This document shows positions 20,804-31,260 of a DNA stretch of 64,000 nucleotides, one piece after another. Made by a program: the position numbers and the translations under genes. Position 1 is the first letter of the stretch. Each line of letters begins with the position of its first letter. The notes under the pieces are model-generated. The model was not told the origin of the DNA. It ran no database searches and worked only from the letters and a program-made list of their open reading frames with translations. Location: positions 7,254,001 through 7,318,000 of the forward strand of contig JBHGNT010000015.1 in NCBI GenBank assembly GCA_043228905.1, in the 5' to 3' direction. This DNA is from Azolla caroliniana. Lineage: Eukaryota; Polypodiophyta.

Positions 20804-20919
20804 AGGACAGGGTACCCTCCTTTCTATCAAGGGAAAATGCTTTAGTGAGCCCCCCATGCAATCGCCCTCACAGCTAGAATCTAGCTAATCTATGGAGATC
20901 TCCGATGCGGTTTCTTGAG

Positions 20920-21600
20920 GAAACCCTAATTTCTCTTTCTTCAGTGCTAGCATTCAAGAGAACATCTTAAACTTTAGTAACTACTTTTGCAAACCCTACC
21001 CCCAGATTATAGATAGAATCCTAATTTCTATTGCGGTTTTGAAGGGAACCCCTTATTTCATCATTTTGAAGGACATGCTTTACTCTGTTTCATCTTCTGA
21101 AGGTGGAAGGTCTTAGCCCGTTTCATCAGAGAAGCGGTAGTTGCATCTGCTGTAGGAAATCTTATTGAAGGAAATCCCAGTTTGAGGTGAGAAATCCTAG
21201 TCGAAGGGAACCCTAATTTGAGGTAACCATCCCTAGGATTATCTGGTCTAAGTTAAAATTTAAGTTCAGAAAACCCCAATTTATCAGGTCAAGGAAATCC
21301 TTGAGGTCGGAACTCTCTCTTTCATTGTCACAAGGAAACCCTAATTTCATGAGCTCAAGGAAACCATACTTTTTCAGGTGAGAAACTTAATTCAATCTTG
21401 TGAAGGAGACATCTTGAAACAAGAAAAGGAAGCTCCTCGATAAACCCTAATTTCGTCATTTGACGGAGACATTTTGAAACCGAAAAAATGAAAATACATG
21501 ACTTTGATAAATCTTGATTCTACCAGCTTAAGAAAATCTTAAATTCAAATAAAAACCCTAGCTTCATCAGGCTGAGTGAAACCCTAATTCCAGGTGGGAA
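20920..21600 (+). repeat. degenerate AAACCCTAATTT array
   Basis: The motif (A)AACCCTAATTT recurs at irregular 30-90-bp intervals, mixed with AAGGAAAT and CATCAGGTGAG words. The core AAACCCTAA is the plant telobox. No ORF is evident. Confidence 0.7.
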
Positions 21601-21803
21601 ATCCATATCTCATGAGAAATTTACAAGAGAACGTACAAAAATTAAAAAATGACTAACACCTATATTTATACATATTTGTGAATCACCATATTGATGTAAC
21701 ATACAATATTTTGATTCAATTTCCAAAAACCTTCACACATGCGATGGTTCTTTTTGTGAAATGACCTACTTTGTGTCTTTTTTGGACGGACTGTTCTTAA
21801 ATA

Positions 21804-22112
21804 GTGACAAATGATGGTGCGATTCGTGATCGTGTCGACGTTGAGTTTCTTGGTGACCTCTTGTGCCTCGGGGTGTGGTAGGGCTTTTGCTACCCAGATG
21901 TAGCCTTCGAAGCCTTTCTCGATGAGCCATCTCCACAGAGCTGAGGAGATGAGGATCGACATGTTATCCTGGCAAGGTACGTGAGGAGAGTGACTAGGAG
22001 GTAAGGATCGTAGGCTGATGCAATCGTGGTGTCTCAGGTAAGGTCGGGAGCAAGGGGCATGAGGAGAGCGCGAAGAGCAAAAAGCTTGAGACGGTTTTCT
22101 GTGATGTGCCAA
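21804..22112 (-). pseudogene. GC extra ORF, N-terminal stub
   Basis: Contains WRWLIEKGFEGYIWVAKA and PHPEAQEVTKKLNVDTITNR, matching GB (HRWLLQKGFEGY, KKLNVDSMTNATI) and GA. It breaks off at 21804, where the inverted repeat starts. Confidence 0.75.
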
Positions 22113-22272
22113 AAACCGTCAACTGTCTTCTTTTTGTGAGTTAGGGTTCCTGGGTCTGTGAATGATTGTGCCGACGCGTGTTCTCTTTTCGGAAAGTGTG
22201 CATGCATGAAGTCCATTTAATAGTCGTGACTGCCCTCTGTTTTTTTCATAATGGTATAGTACAACATTAATG

Positions 22273-23184
22273 TTACATATTTACCAATGGGTCCTGTTTA
22301 CTGGTCGTTGCATGAACAAACGACCGGATTATCTTTATCGGCGCAAAACCGATTGGCGGCGTGGGTTCCAAATATGGCTTTAGGCGAAACCCGTTGATCT
22401 TCTGATGCAAAACTTTGCTTGCGAGGGTGCCTACTTCGAATGTCCTGTTCTTAGCCCCTATTATCCAGTATGGCCCTGTCCATCGGAACCGTAGTTTCCT
22501 TGACATTTGTCCCATGCGTGTTTGGAACACTAAGACCGCTTTCCCAATTTTAAAGTGTTTCTCATTGGTGCCATGGTGTCGGCCCACGAAAGCCTTCTGT
22601 TGTCTCTTCTCGTGTTCGAGGATCGCCATGCTGTGGACCCTAGTTTCACCTAATTCGAGTAATTGTTGTAACCGGATTTGTTCGGACAGGCTCTCCGACA
22701 ACCTTTCGCAAACTTGTGTGCATAAGCTGGGTATATGAAACTGAATAGGCATTACGACTTCTAGCCTGAATACTAGTCGGAATGGTGATGATTGCATGCT
22801 GGTTTTGTAGCTTGTGCGGTAAGCCCATAAGGCGCTATGTAACTTCGTGAGCTGCATAAGTGCGTTGCCAATTGCGATGTCGGAGGCATCTACAAATACG
22901 TGGAATGGTTCTAACCAGTCTGAAGGATGTACCACGGGAGCTTGTGTCAGCATTACTTTTAGTGCTTCATATGCTTTATCCTCCGTTGCCGTCCATGTAT
23001 ACGGTATACGGTGCACCGTGGCATGTAAGGGAGTTGCAAAATCCACCAAATAGCGAAGCATACGACTGTGCTAGTGGATTTGCCCCAAGAAACGACTAAG
23101 GGCCTTTGCATTACTGGGCATTTTTGCTTCGATAATGTCTTTGATTTTGCTGGGATCCACTACGATACCATCCTTGCTCACTAT
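22273..23184 (-). pseudogene. GC RNase H/integrase with large in-frame internal deletion
   Basis: The open frame 23061-22273 starts in the RT-RNase H connection (YLVDFATPLHATVHRIPY), enters RNase H (FVDASDIAIGNALMQLT) and jumps directly to the late integrase core (KLHSALWAYRTSYKTSMQ). In GA these points are at about 14150 and 15340, so about 1.2 kb, including most of RNase H and the integrase zinc and D-D part, is gone without breaking the frame. The integrase C-terminus follows (RFRWTGPYWIIGAKNRTF). Not functional. Confidence 0.85.
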
Positions 23185-24480
23185 CTACTCGAGAAGGGTT
23201 CCACTTGTGACCCCGAACGCGCACTTAGCTGGGTTAAGGCTGAGGCGCGAAGTACGACATCGTTCCAAACATAGTCTTAGATGACCCAAGTGATCCCCTC
23301 GCGTTCCATACACCGCAAAGTTGTTGAGAAAGACTTGCATGAACGCACGGATAAAGTCGCCAAAGATCTCCATAATGGTGCGTTGGAACGTAATAGGGGT
23401 TGTCTTTAGTCCGAACATCATGACCACAACTACAAAAACTCCCCATTCTATTACAAAAGCAGTCTTCTCCTGGTCCTTTGGGTGCATGCATATCTGGTTA
23501 TACCCTCTAAATCCATCCAAAAAACTATACATATCGTGGCCTGTAACTGCGTCTAGTACGCTATCCATAAACGGCAAGGGAAATGCGTCTGTGATGGTGA
23601 CTACGTTCAACTTACAATAATCGACGCATAAGCGTATTTTACCGTATTTCTTAGGTACAACCACAATTGGGCTAAGCCATGTTGTTTGTTTAACCAGCTG
23701 AATGAACCCAACTTTTAAGAGCTTGTTAATTTCCTCTTTTACACGTGCCGCGTAGTTTGGGTTCATGCGATAACATCTTTGTTGAATGGGTTTCATATCC
23801 GTGGCCAAGTTAATTTTGTGCTGATAGAATTTTGTGTCTAGCACTTTCATGTCTTCATGCAACCATGCGAAGACATCTTTAAATTCCCATAGCAGCTCGG
23901 TCATGGCCATTTTTTCACTTGGCATCAGGTCCTTTTCGATCGATAGTAGGCTCGGGGCTTCGGCGAACCCTACATTAATATCATCCAAAACCGACGCTGT
24001 GACCCTTAGCGAAATTTCCATCTCCCGCTCGAATGCCTCGTGTGCTCTGCTTAGCTCCACCATGGATTCAAGATCTGGTTCGTACTCGTCCTCTTTCAGC
24101 GCCCTCGTTGGGCCGTACTCACTAGCGGTCTCGAGAACGTCTATTTCGAACAACGGTATTATCCGCGGATTTTCGGCAAGGTACGCTTTGAGCTCCGTAT
24201 CCTCCAATCCTTCCAGCATGTTAATTTCTTCTGCATAGGTAAACAAACCTTGCGTAGGTACACGAACCTTGCTTCGCCCTCGTCGGAAACTGATGCAGTT
24301 GTGCTGCCAATTTTGATTGATATTAGCAGACCGTAGCCATGGTCTGCCTAACACAATCGGATATGCCCCTGGGGCATCCAAAGCCAACACTATTGCGCAA
24401 ATCTCAAAGCTATGCCCGCCAACTACAATCCCTAGTTTTCGAATCAACCCTAGTGGTCTGACGAAACGGGTGTCTGCCAT
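23185..24480 (-). pseudogene. GC protease C-terminus and reverse transcriptase, catalytic DD lost
   Basis: 431-codon open stretch: protease end (VLGRPWLRSANINQNW), acidic linker, then RT with the primer-grip region through CVDYCKLNVVTITDAFP, FLDGFRGYNQICMHP, DQEKTAFVIEWG and the catalytic box, which reads FLNNFAVYG where an Asp-Asp pair is required. Polymerase activity would be abolished. It gives the fullest RT of the GA/GB/GC family in the window. It ends at GVTSGTLLE, after which frames break. Confidence 0.85.
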
Positions 24481-24504
24481 TGGGAGCCAAAATGGGCATA
24501 CCTC

Positions 24505-24714
24505 CTAGTTGGTAATGCCGAGGCAGTTACATGTGGTTTTATTGATCACATTTACCCCGGATCCTCCGTCAACGATGCATCCCATGATTTCTTGCCCTTG
24601 CAGTACCACCTTGATGGCTAGGTTGTGGTGATCCAGCACTGCTGGGCCCGAGCTTGACTCAGTGTAATTAGCTGAAATCACCAGTCTAGTGGTGCCCCGT
24701 ATGTGATTTTCCAT
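24505..24714 (-). pseudogene. GC aspartic protease core
   Basis: 70 codons containing GCIVDGGSGVNVINKTTC; D-G-G as in GA. A stop separates it from the protease C-terminus in the next open stretch. Confidence 0.7.
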
Positions 24715-24717
24715 GGT

Positions 24718-26575
24718 CTATTGGAATTGCGTCACAAGTTGTAATAGCTTTTCCATGGTCAGTGTAATTTTGTAGTCTACCAGTGCTTGCCATATCGGAT
24801 TTGGTGTTAATGTCGTGCCTTCCATTCGCTCGGTGGTGGTTGCGAACTTTTGCCGCATTCGTTGTGCATTAGCTTCATTTGCTTTCTCCACCCAGGCCTG
24901 CGCCACTTTGCGTATGTCATCTTGTTTCGTCCACTCCATGTTTTTTGCCTGACTGCGGGTTGTGACCTGTTGGATGTTAGCCGTGATCATATTCACTGCT
25001 GGCCCTTTCCCATTATCTCGTTGTGGTCATTGCGTTGTGTAATGGCCTGGCTTTTGACACACAAAACAATGCACATTGGACTCTCCTTTGTCGAGGACTG
25101 GAGTAGTGGTCTCCACCGGTGTCATCTGTTCTTCCCAAGTTCGTTGAAATCGTTTGTTGTTGCGGGGCTTTTGGTGATACTCCCGACGATTCTTAGGCTT
25201 CTTTCATCCTTAGAGCTTTCCTCATTATGGCATTGGTTCCGTGATTGGTGAGTACCGCTGTACGCACGGGGCCCTGCCTGTCCGCCACAATTGTTGGTAG
25301 CGCGCCGATTATCATCGCGTCGCCCTCCCCGATTATAGCGGTCATTGCTCCGATCCTCCTCTTCTTCCTGCTCCTCTTCATCGGAATAAGGGTCGTTATT
25401 GCGACGATCATGGTACGACCTTTCTATATGCTGATTCCACTTCGTGTGCCGGTATCGCTCCTCCTATTGGCCTTGGTTGTTGTGGCGGGACTGCCTCTGC
25501 GGCTCCATATGGCGAACTGTCGGTGTGGGCCTATTCAACATGTTATATTCGGACCGGTTCACCGTATACGCTCGCAAATGACAGATGGGGCAGTGTATCC
25601 GCATATTACACTCTATCGCAGAGTGCCCTAAGTTCAAGAAAATCGAGCATTGAATGGCTTGCGGAAAACGATAGTCTTCTTCCCTGGGTAATGGGTGTCT
25701 TAGCGACGCCATAGACATTCCATCATCCTCCTCTTCTAGCTCAAGCTGTAACGCTTGTTCTATGTCTGTTCCCGCCATTTGGCTCGTGAGATTTTGCGTA
25801 TTTAACGTTGTTTAGAGGGGTCGACGCAATTCTGCCAAAAATGTTTCTTTGGCCTCATCCTTCGTCGGCATGCATGTTAGCTGTCGACATAAACTCTTGA
25901 ACTGCAAGCTGAAGTCAGCCACCGACTCTTGCGACATATGTTTGATTGTATAAAACTGACCAATGATCTCACGGTTGGGAATACTATGATGAAAGAATCA
26001 TATGAACGAGGATTGGAGTTGGTCGAAGGCTACGAACGCCGAGATGTCGAGCTGGGAATGCCAACGAGCAGCTTGCCCATCGAGGGTAAGCCCGAACTTG
26101 GCGATTATTGATGCATGGGCTTCCGTTTTTCAGAAGCTGCTCCGACATATGATTTGTGTTCCACATGTTGAGGAATGACAGAACATGTCCTTCGGCGTCA
26201 GTATCTCCGTTGGAACGAGGATATGAGAAAGCCATTCTTGTCGATAGACTAACGTTTGAGGCAGTACCACCGGCTCGATGTGGGGTTGTCTAGGAAGTGG
26301 TAGTTTCACTATATTGGTCTGATAGAGATGAACCCTCCTACCCAGTGATGCTATGTGCAATAAGCGTCGATTCGAGCATATACTCTGAGAGAGTGGGATC
26401 GCCGTCCTTGAGGCATGGTTTTTGGATAGCACGTTCTTCTGTCTTCCGGGTGAAGGACCTAGTTTGTGGTTGATCATGTCGAGTTGATTCTCGGCTGCGT
26501 CGGCGGCTAGACATCCATTCCCTGATACTTGGCTGTGAGAATTCATAGACCACTAGGCGTGCCAAAAGTGTTACC
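24718..26575 (-). pseudogene. GC gag, fragmented
   Basis: From 5' to 3': leader and early gag, capsid start SYPRSNGDTDAEGH (about 26230), later capsid, knuckle region CSIFLNLGHSAIEC and CPICHLRAYTVNRS (25778-25464; the second Cys of knuckle 1 and the His/Cys of knuckle 2 are lost), a basic/acidic linker, a third knuckle CFVCQKPGHYTTQ (about 25075-25030) and a linker WTKQDDIRKVAQAWVEKANEA (24996-24718). Several frame breaks. Confidence 0.75.
26548..26575 (-). promoter_or_regulatory. GC putative primer-binding block
   Basis: On the minus strand GGTAACACTTTTGGCACGCC follows the LTR by about a dozen bases. GB has GGTAACACTTTTGGCATGCC at the same place (51464-51483). The primer tRNA was not identified. 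Confidence 0.55.
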
Positions 26576-26586
26576 GGTTAGGAAGA

Positions 26587-26814
26587 TGGCCTACCCTCAG
26601 TCCTTCTGGGTAGGTTCAAGGTGATTGTGGTACAAAGAATGGAACGCGCCACTAACCTTTAGACAATTACGCAATGTATCGAAACAGAGATAGAGATAAA
26701 AAAACACAGTAACTATATTAAAGAACGTACGCACAAAACTACCTAGCTTGTACAATGTTCCTATGCCTTTTATATACACAGGGCATACTCGGTTACGCTT
26801 CCTGCGTGATACGT
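26587..26814 (-). repeat. GC 5' LTR, 3' portion only
   Basis: On the minus strand it holds a TATATAAAAGG box (26776 to 26766) and CACAATCACCTTGAA, both shared with the GB LTR. The upstream part is cut off by the B1 LTR beginning at 26815. Confidence 0.75.
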
Positions 26815-27034
26815 TGTCGTGAAGATTCCCGGCCTTAGCGAGAATACCGGGAATAATGGGAACATCGGCGGGGTGCGGCATGGGCACCCACCCTTGTGTA
26901 TACGTGCAAAATAATAGGGGTACCTTTCTAGCGCTAAACAGGAGTTAATTCGGAATAGAGGATCCCATGTAGAACGGAATTTATCCCACATTGTTAACCA
27001 TCCCTCTCCTTGTTCTATAAAAGGAAGGGAGCGT
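26815..27034 (+). repeat. B1 left LTR, part 1
   Basis: Starts TGTCGTGAAGATTCCC like 43938 onward, contains a TATAAAAG box near 27016-27023, and is cut by E3 after GGGAGCGT. The uninterrupted sequence is seen at 44130-44165. Confidence 0.9.
27031..27034 (+). repeat. target-site duplication of E3, left copy (GCGT)
   Basis: Matches 34054-34057. The related LTR at 44150-44162 has a single GCGT at the same position, so this is a verified 4-bp duplication. Confidence 0.9.
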
Positions 27035-27415
27035 TGTCGAGGTATTCCTCGCGGATACGTGGAGTGAGGCGGGACCTCGGGGGTCCTGTACCGAAGAGTA
27101 AAAGAGAGAGACCCACTACGTGCGAGCGTAGAATCACAGGGACACGGCCCTTCGACGCAAAGACGTGAATGGGACAGCGACACAGAAAGACACGAAAGTA
27201 TGTATGTATTCACAAGACAAACGACAAAAACACGAAGACAACAAAGCACGAAGTCGGTTACAACCGAACAGGCCGGCGGACAGATGCCGATGCCTGTTCG
27301 TAAGCGCACAGAAAGACAGGAACAGGTTGGAGGTGCTGCCGGAAGCACTCGGGCTTTCCTCAGAGCAGCGCGAGCCTCCCGAAACCTGCACAGAAGGAAG
27401 CTATGGAGTCTGCGA

Positions 27416-27453
<38 letters not shown>

Positions 27454-27689
27454 CCTTCGCGCCCAATCCGTCAGCACTTCGTCCTCGACTCTCCGCGATC
27501 CTTTTACTCTCCTCGTCTCCCTCCTTTTATAGGCAAGGAAGGAGCCGTTTCCCCCCCTCCCCCCTTTACTCCCTACCTACCGAATCTACCTAGAATCTCC
27601 CGTGTACAACTTAAGGCGCATGTGCATGAAGAGTCGGTTTCTACGCTCCGGTACACCGATTGCTCTTGTGGACGGTTTTGTTCACGACA
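27035..27689 (-). repeat. E3 3' LTR (655 bp)
   Basis: On the minus strand runs TGTCGTGAACAAAACC to ATACCTCGACA. Includes a GA microsatellite at 27420-27450, a C-run near 27550-27565 and a TATAAAAGG box (27535 to 27527, minus strand). Confidence 0.93.
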
Positions 27690-27763
27690 TCCGCCCCCAC
27701 CTAACCGCGCATCCACCGGCATGCGCCAAATTGTGATGGGACGGAGGAAAACGGTCCAGCCTT

Positions 27764-30700
27764 TCATTCTTCGCCCGTCGGTTCTTCCTCGGTTTCGGAT
27801 CGCTCGTCGTCGTGGTCCAAGTCAACCTGATCCGGCTCGTCGTCGTGACGCTTCTTGAACGTCTTGATCCGCTTCCCAGCTGCCGGTATCGTCATTCTCG
27901 TACCGTCGAGTTCCGCTAGATGGTACGTCCCATTGTCGTTGGCGCTTTGTACCACGTAAGGCCCGAACCACCTTCTTGCGAACTTCCGCGTCGCTCGGTG
28001 CTGGTTGTCGAGGCTGCTGTCGTAGACTAGCACCCAGTCGCCTTCCTCGATCTTCTTCGGTCGGAGCCGGTGTGTTCGGTCGAACCTGGCTTTGTTCCTC
28101 ATCCTTGCTCCCCGAAGCTTTTCCGCAGCTTGCTCCACGTCCTTCGGTCTCCGCTCGAGCTGTCGTATGCGCGCTGTCAACAGTTCCTCCCGGCTCATCT
28201 CGTCTCTCCAGTCCACGGTTGCCCATGAGGAGACCTTACGTTCGATCGGCATGATCGGCTTCTGCCCAAACATGAGCTCTGCCGGCATGAATCCGGTTAC
28301 CGAACTGTGCGTAGTCCGGTCAGCCCACAACGCGTAAGGCAGTAGCCGCGGCCAGTTCCCGACTCGACCTCCGCATGCCCGAACTAACGCCTTGACGATC
28401 GGTCCGTGTCCGCGCTCCACCTTTCCATTCGCCTCTGGATTGTACGCAGTGGTAAGCGAGAGCTTGACTCCTAGCCGGTCGAACAGCTCCTCGGCCTCTC
28501 CGGCGTCCAACTCCCCGCGATCAGCCACGATCTTCCCGACGCACCCGTACCGGCATATTACGTCCTCGAGCAGGAACCGACATACGGCCACAGTCGTTTT
28601 GTTCTGAAGGGCCCGGCCTTCCACCTGGTTTGTTAGATCTTCCCGAGCCAGGACCAGATACCGCATCTGTCCTACTCCTATCGGCATCGTTACCAGGTCT
28701 ACCATCCATTTGAAGTGGATGGTCGGAGGGTACGTAGGGTGAAGTTCGTCCCGGTGTCGGATTATGGAGTGCATCTGACAGCTCTCGCAAGTTGTCACGA
28801 ATCGACGCACGTCCCGGTACAGTCCCGGCCACCAGTACTTCCCTTTTATCTTCTCGAACGTGGCCCAGGTTCCACGGTGTCCGGCCCAAGGGCTGTCGTG
28901 GTAGGCCATCAGCATCTCCTCCTGTTCTTCCTTCATCGCCACCACCCGGAGCGGAGCGCCGTCCCTCTTCTTCGGGTGCTTCCATAAGTATCCGTCCCAG
29001 AGAAAGAATCGGTAAGCTTTCTTCCGGATCCGGTTGGCCTCGTCCTTCGTCCATGATGCATCCGGCGTCATTGTCCTCAAGAATCCACCGATCTGGAGCC
29101 ACTCGCCGCCGTACTTGCTCTCGTCGAAGTCGTTAAGTGCCGGAGTGCTCGTCCCCTCGGTCGTCACGTACGCCGACTCGAAGAAGTCCACGCCGACTTC
29201 TTCGTCCTCCGAAACCATGCCGCCTTCGTCATCAAACCTCGCCCTCGAAAGCATGTCGGCCATGGCGTTGTCCTTTCCGGAAATGTGTCGTATCTCCGGG
29301 TCCAGGGACTTGATGTACGCTATCCACCTGAGCATTGCCAGGTCCGGTGTCGCGCATCCGGAAACCATGCCAAGAATTGGCAGGCAATCCATCTCGATAA
29401 TCACTTCTGCCCCGATCAGGTAGTCTTTGTCGGCCTTTACTACCGAAATGATACCCCAGAGTTCACGTTTAACCTGGGCGTACCCTCGCTGTCGCTCACT
29501 GAGGACCTTCGCGCCGAATCGGATCGGGAACCGAATGCCGTCCTCGTCTTCTTGGTTGACGACCCATCCGATCCCGGTCGGACTCGTATCCACCGTTATG
29601 TATACCGGGGTACCCTTCCCGTAAACAGCCTTCCGGAGCGCCGGTGCTGCCGCAAGAGCTTCCTTCAGCTTCCGGACCGACTCCGTATGCTCGTCTCGCC
29701 ATTCGAATTTTTGCCCTTTCTTCAGCAGCCCGTATAGCGGCTCCGCAACGTGGGCGTAATGCGGGATCCATATGTGGTAGAATGCGCATGCCCCCAGGAA
29801 CCTCCGAACTTCCGTAACCGAGCCACAGTCGGTCTTCATCACGGAGATGGCTTCTACCTTTACCGGAGACGGCTTCCGGCCATATGGCCCACATAGGTGT
29901 CCGACTACCAGGATTTCCGATTGCCCAAAGGCCGATTTCTCCCCTGAGAAGGTGAGCCTAGCATCCTCTAGCCTTTGTAGCACCTTCTCGCAGTCGTCGA
30001 TGTCTTTCTTCACGAATCGCCGGCATCCGTCCGGCCCGATTGTCTCGTCCTTCTCCTCCACCGGGCATCCCTTTATGGGGATGTCGTCAAGAAACGGCAT
30101 GGTGATGTCTGGTATGCAATCCCTCAGTACTTTGTTCATTGCATTCACCATGTGGGCCACCGAGTTGGTCCCTCCTTGTGGCAGGGTACACATTCGCACT
30201 AGACCGAGGGGAGTTCGCATTGTCGTAATGTCTCTGCTCTCCACAGCTAGCTGGAACTGGTCGTACCCCGAGTACAGATCACCGACCGAGTAAATCGACC
30301 TTCCGGCGAAGGCCTCCGCGAACTCGTCTATGGTCGGTCCGATTCCTGTGTTTCGAATGGTCACTCTGTTGACCGGCTGCAGGTCTTGAATGAAGCGCAA
30401 CGTTCCGTTTTTCTTCGGTACGGTGAACCATCGGTTCGAGTATGGGGCACTCGACGGTTCGAGAATGCCCATATCTACTTTCTGCCTCAATAGCTCCATC
30501 AACTTCGGGATGTGAGCTCTTGGTACCGGAATCGGCTTGAGATTCCACGGCACATGCGGTACCGTGAATATCCCCATCGGCTCCACGATCGTTGGGTCTA
30601 CGCACCCGATCTCTTTCGGTGAGAATGCGAAGGCTTTCCCGTGCCTTCCGAGCATCCTCCGAAATCAGTCTTCCTCCGCCGGCAGTAGGAACCCGCCCCC

Positions 30701-31260
30701 ACCGATTTTGAGCTCCCGGAGCGTCCCGTCGGTGAAGGTGTGTCCTATGCGGGCCGGATCTCGTAAACTGGGGTTCGACGCAACCCCTCTGATCCGGGAC
30801 TCGCTGTCCTCCGGTAAGGGTGCCGCGACTGGCCTTACCTTCCGGTCCACAGTCTTGTACTTTGTGCTAACTCGTGCCGTCCGATCCGACCCGAGGCCCC
30901 GACTGAAGTCCGCGATGACTTCGTATATCTCTTCGGAACATACCGGTATCGTCCGGTCTTCGTTGAGGTTTTCTCCGGCAACCTTCCTCAGCGTCCCTAA
31001 GGTGTCGTCGAAGGAGACCGCCTCCACGGCTCCGCTGATTTCCTCGTCCGAGCCGAGAACTCCGCATGCTCGAAGTCGCTCTTCCGCCCTTGTCTTTTCT
31101 CGGCCAACGATGCCGACCATCATACACCCTCCGTTGTCGGAGAAGCAAAATCCCCTACCTATCGTACAATCGTGGGGTCTTTCCCGAGTGTCCGGACTGT
31201 CTCGGCCCCACGCCTTGGCAGCCCTCTCTAAAAATCCTCCCGGTTCTCGCCACCGAGGGA
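27764..31260 (-). pseudogene. E3 Pol: RT, RNase H, integrase; one nonsense codon
   Basis: In the -1 frame relative to gag-pro, it is open across the gag-pro stop (31228) through FLERAAKAWGRDSP and the N-terminal linker (31123-30665), then a TGA near 30656-30664 stands where E2 is open. The next 963 codons (30655-27764) run unbroken: RFIQDLQPVNRVTIR, YSGYDQFQL, catalytic FLDDIPIKG; RNase H VDTSPTGIGW, MDCLPILGM; integrase zinc HDSPWAGHRG/CESCQ, core KWMVDLVTMP, IVADRGELD and NGKVERGH; then a chromo-less basic/acidic tail. Expression as Gag-Pro-Pol by -1 frameshifting is inferred. Confidence 0.9.
31228..31236 (-). promoter_or_regulatory. candidate -1 frameshift site at the gag-pro stop of E3
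   Basis: The minus strand reads GATTTTTAG followed by AGAGG; the 11 bases GATTTTTAGAG are identical to E2 8844-8854. The -1 frame continues without stop. Confidence 0.6.

Larger units (their letters stand above)
19781..21803. repeat. 2-kb segment bounded by ~88-bp inverted repeats
   Basis: 19781-19877 on the plus strand and 21803-21707 on the minus strand are near-identical (ATTTAAGAA, then GTCCAAAAAAGACACAAAG and onward to TGAATCAAAATAT). This looks like a non-autonomous TIR DNA transposon or a fold-back. No clear target duplication is seen, no transposase was recognised, and it lies exactly between the GA 3' LTR and truncated GC. The interior holds unassigned sequence, simple repeats and a telobox array. 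Open stretches at 20247-20465 and 20429-20620 match nothing I know; the latter ends in a Tyr/Asn run encoded by a TAC/AAC repeat. Confidence 0.6.
21804..26814 (-). mobile_element. Ty3/gypsy element GC, truncated at both ends
   Basis: Minus-strand relative of GA and GB. Going 5' to 3': part of the 5' LTR (26814-26587), a primer-site block conserved with GB, gag, protease, RT, a deletion joining RNase H to late integrase, and a stub of the extra ORF. Its LTR is cut at 26814 by B1. The 3' end stops at the inverted-repeat segment, so the 3' LTR is missing. Confidence 0.85.

Noticed and set aside
27165-27858. Plus-strand open frames in the E3 LTRs with Arg-Glu runs
   Set aside because: Encoded by the GA microsatellite inside an LTR; no protein-like composition.
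27764-27960. Chromodomain at the end of E3 integrase
   Set aside because: The tail is basic then acidic, without the aromatic W/Y pattern seen in element C.
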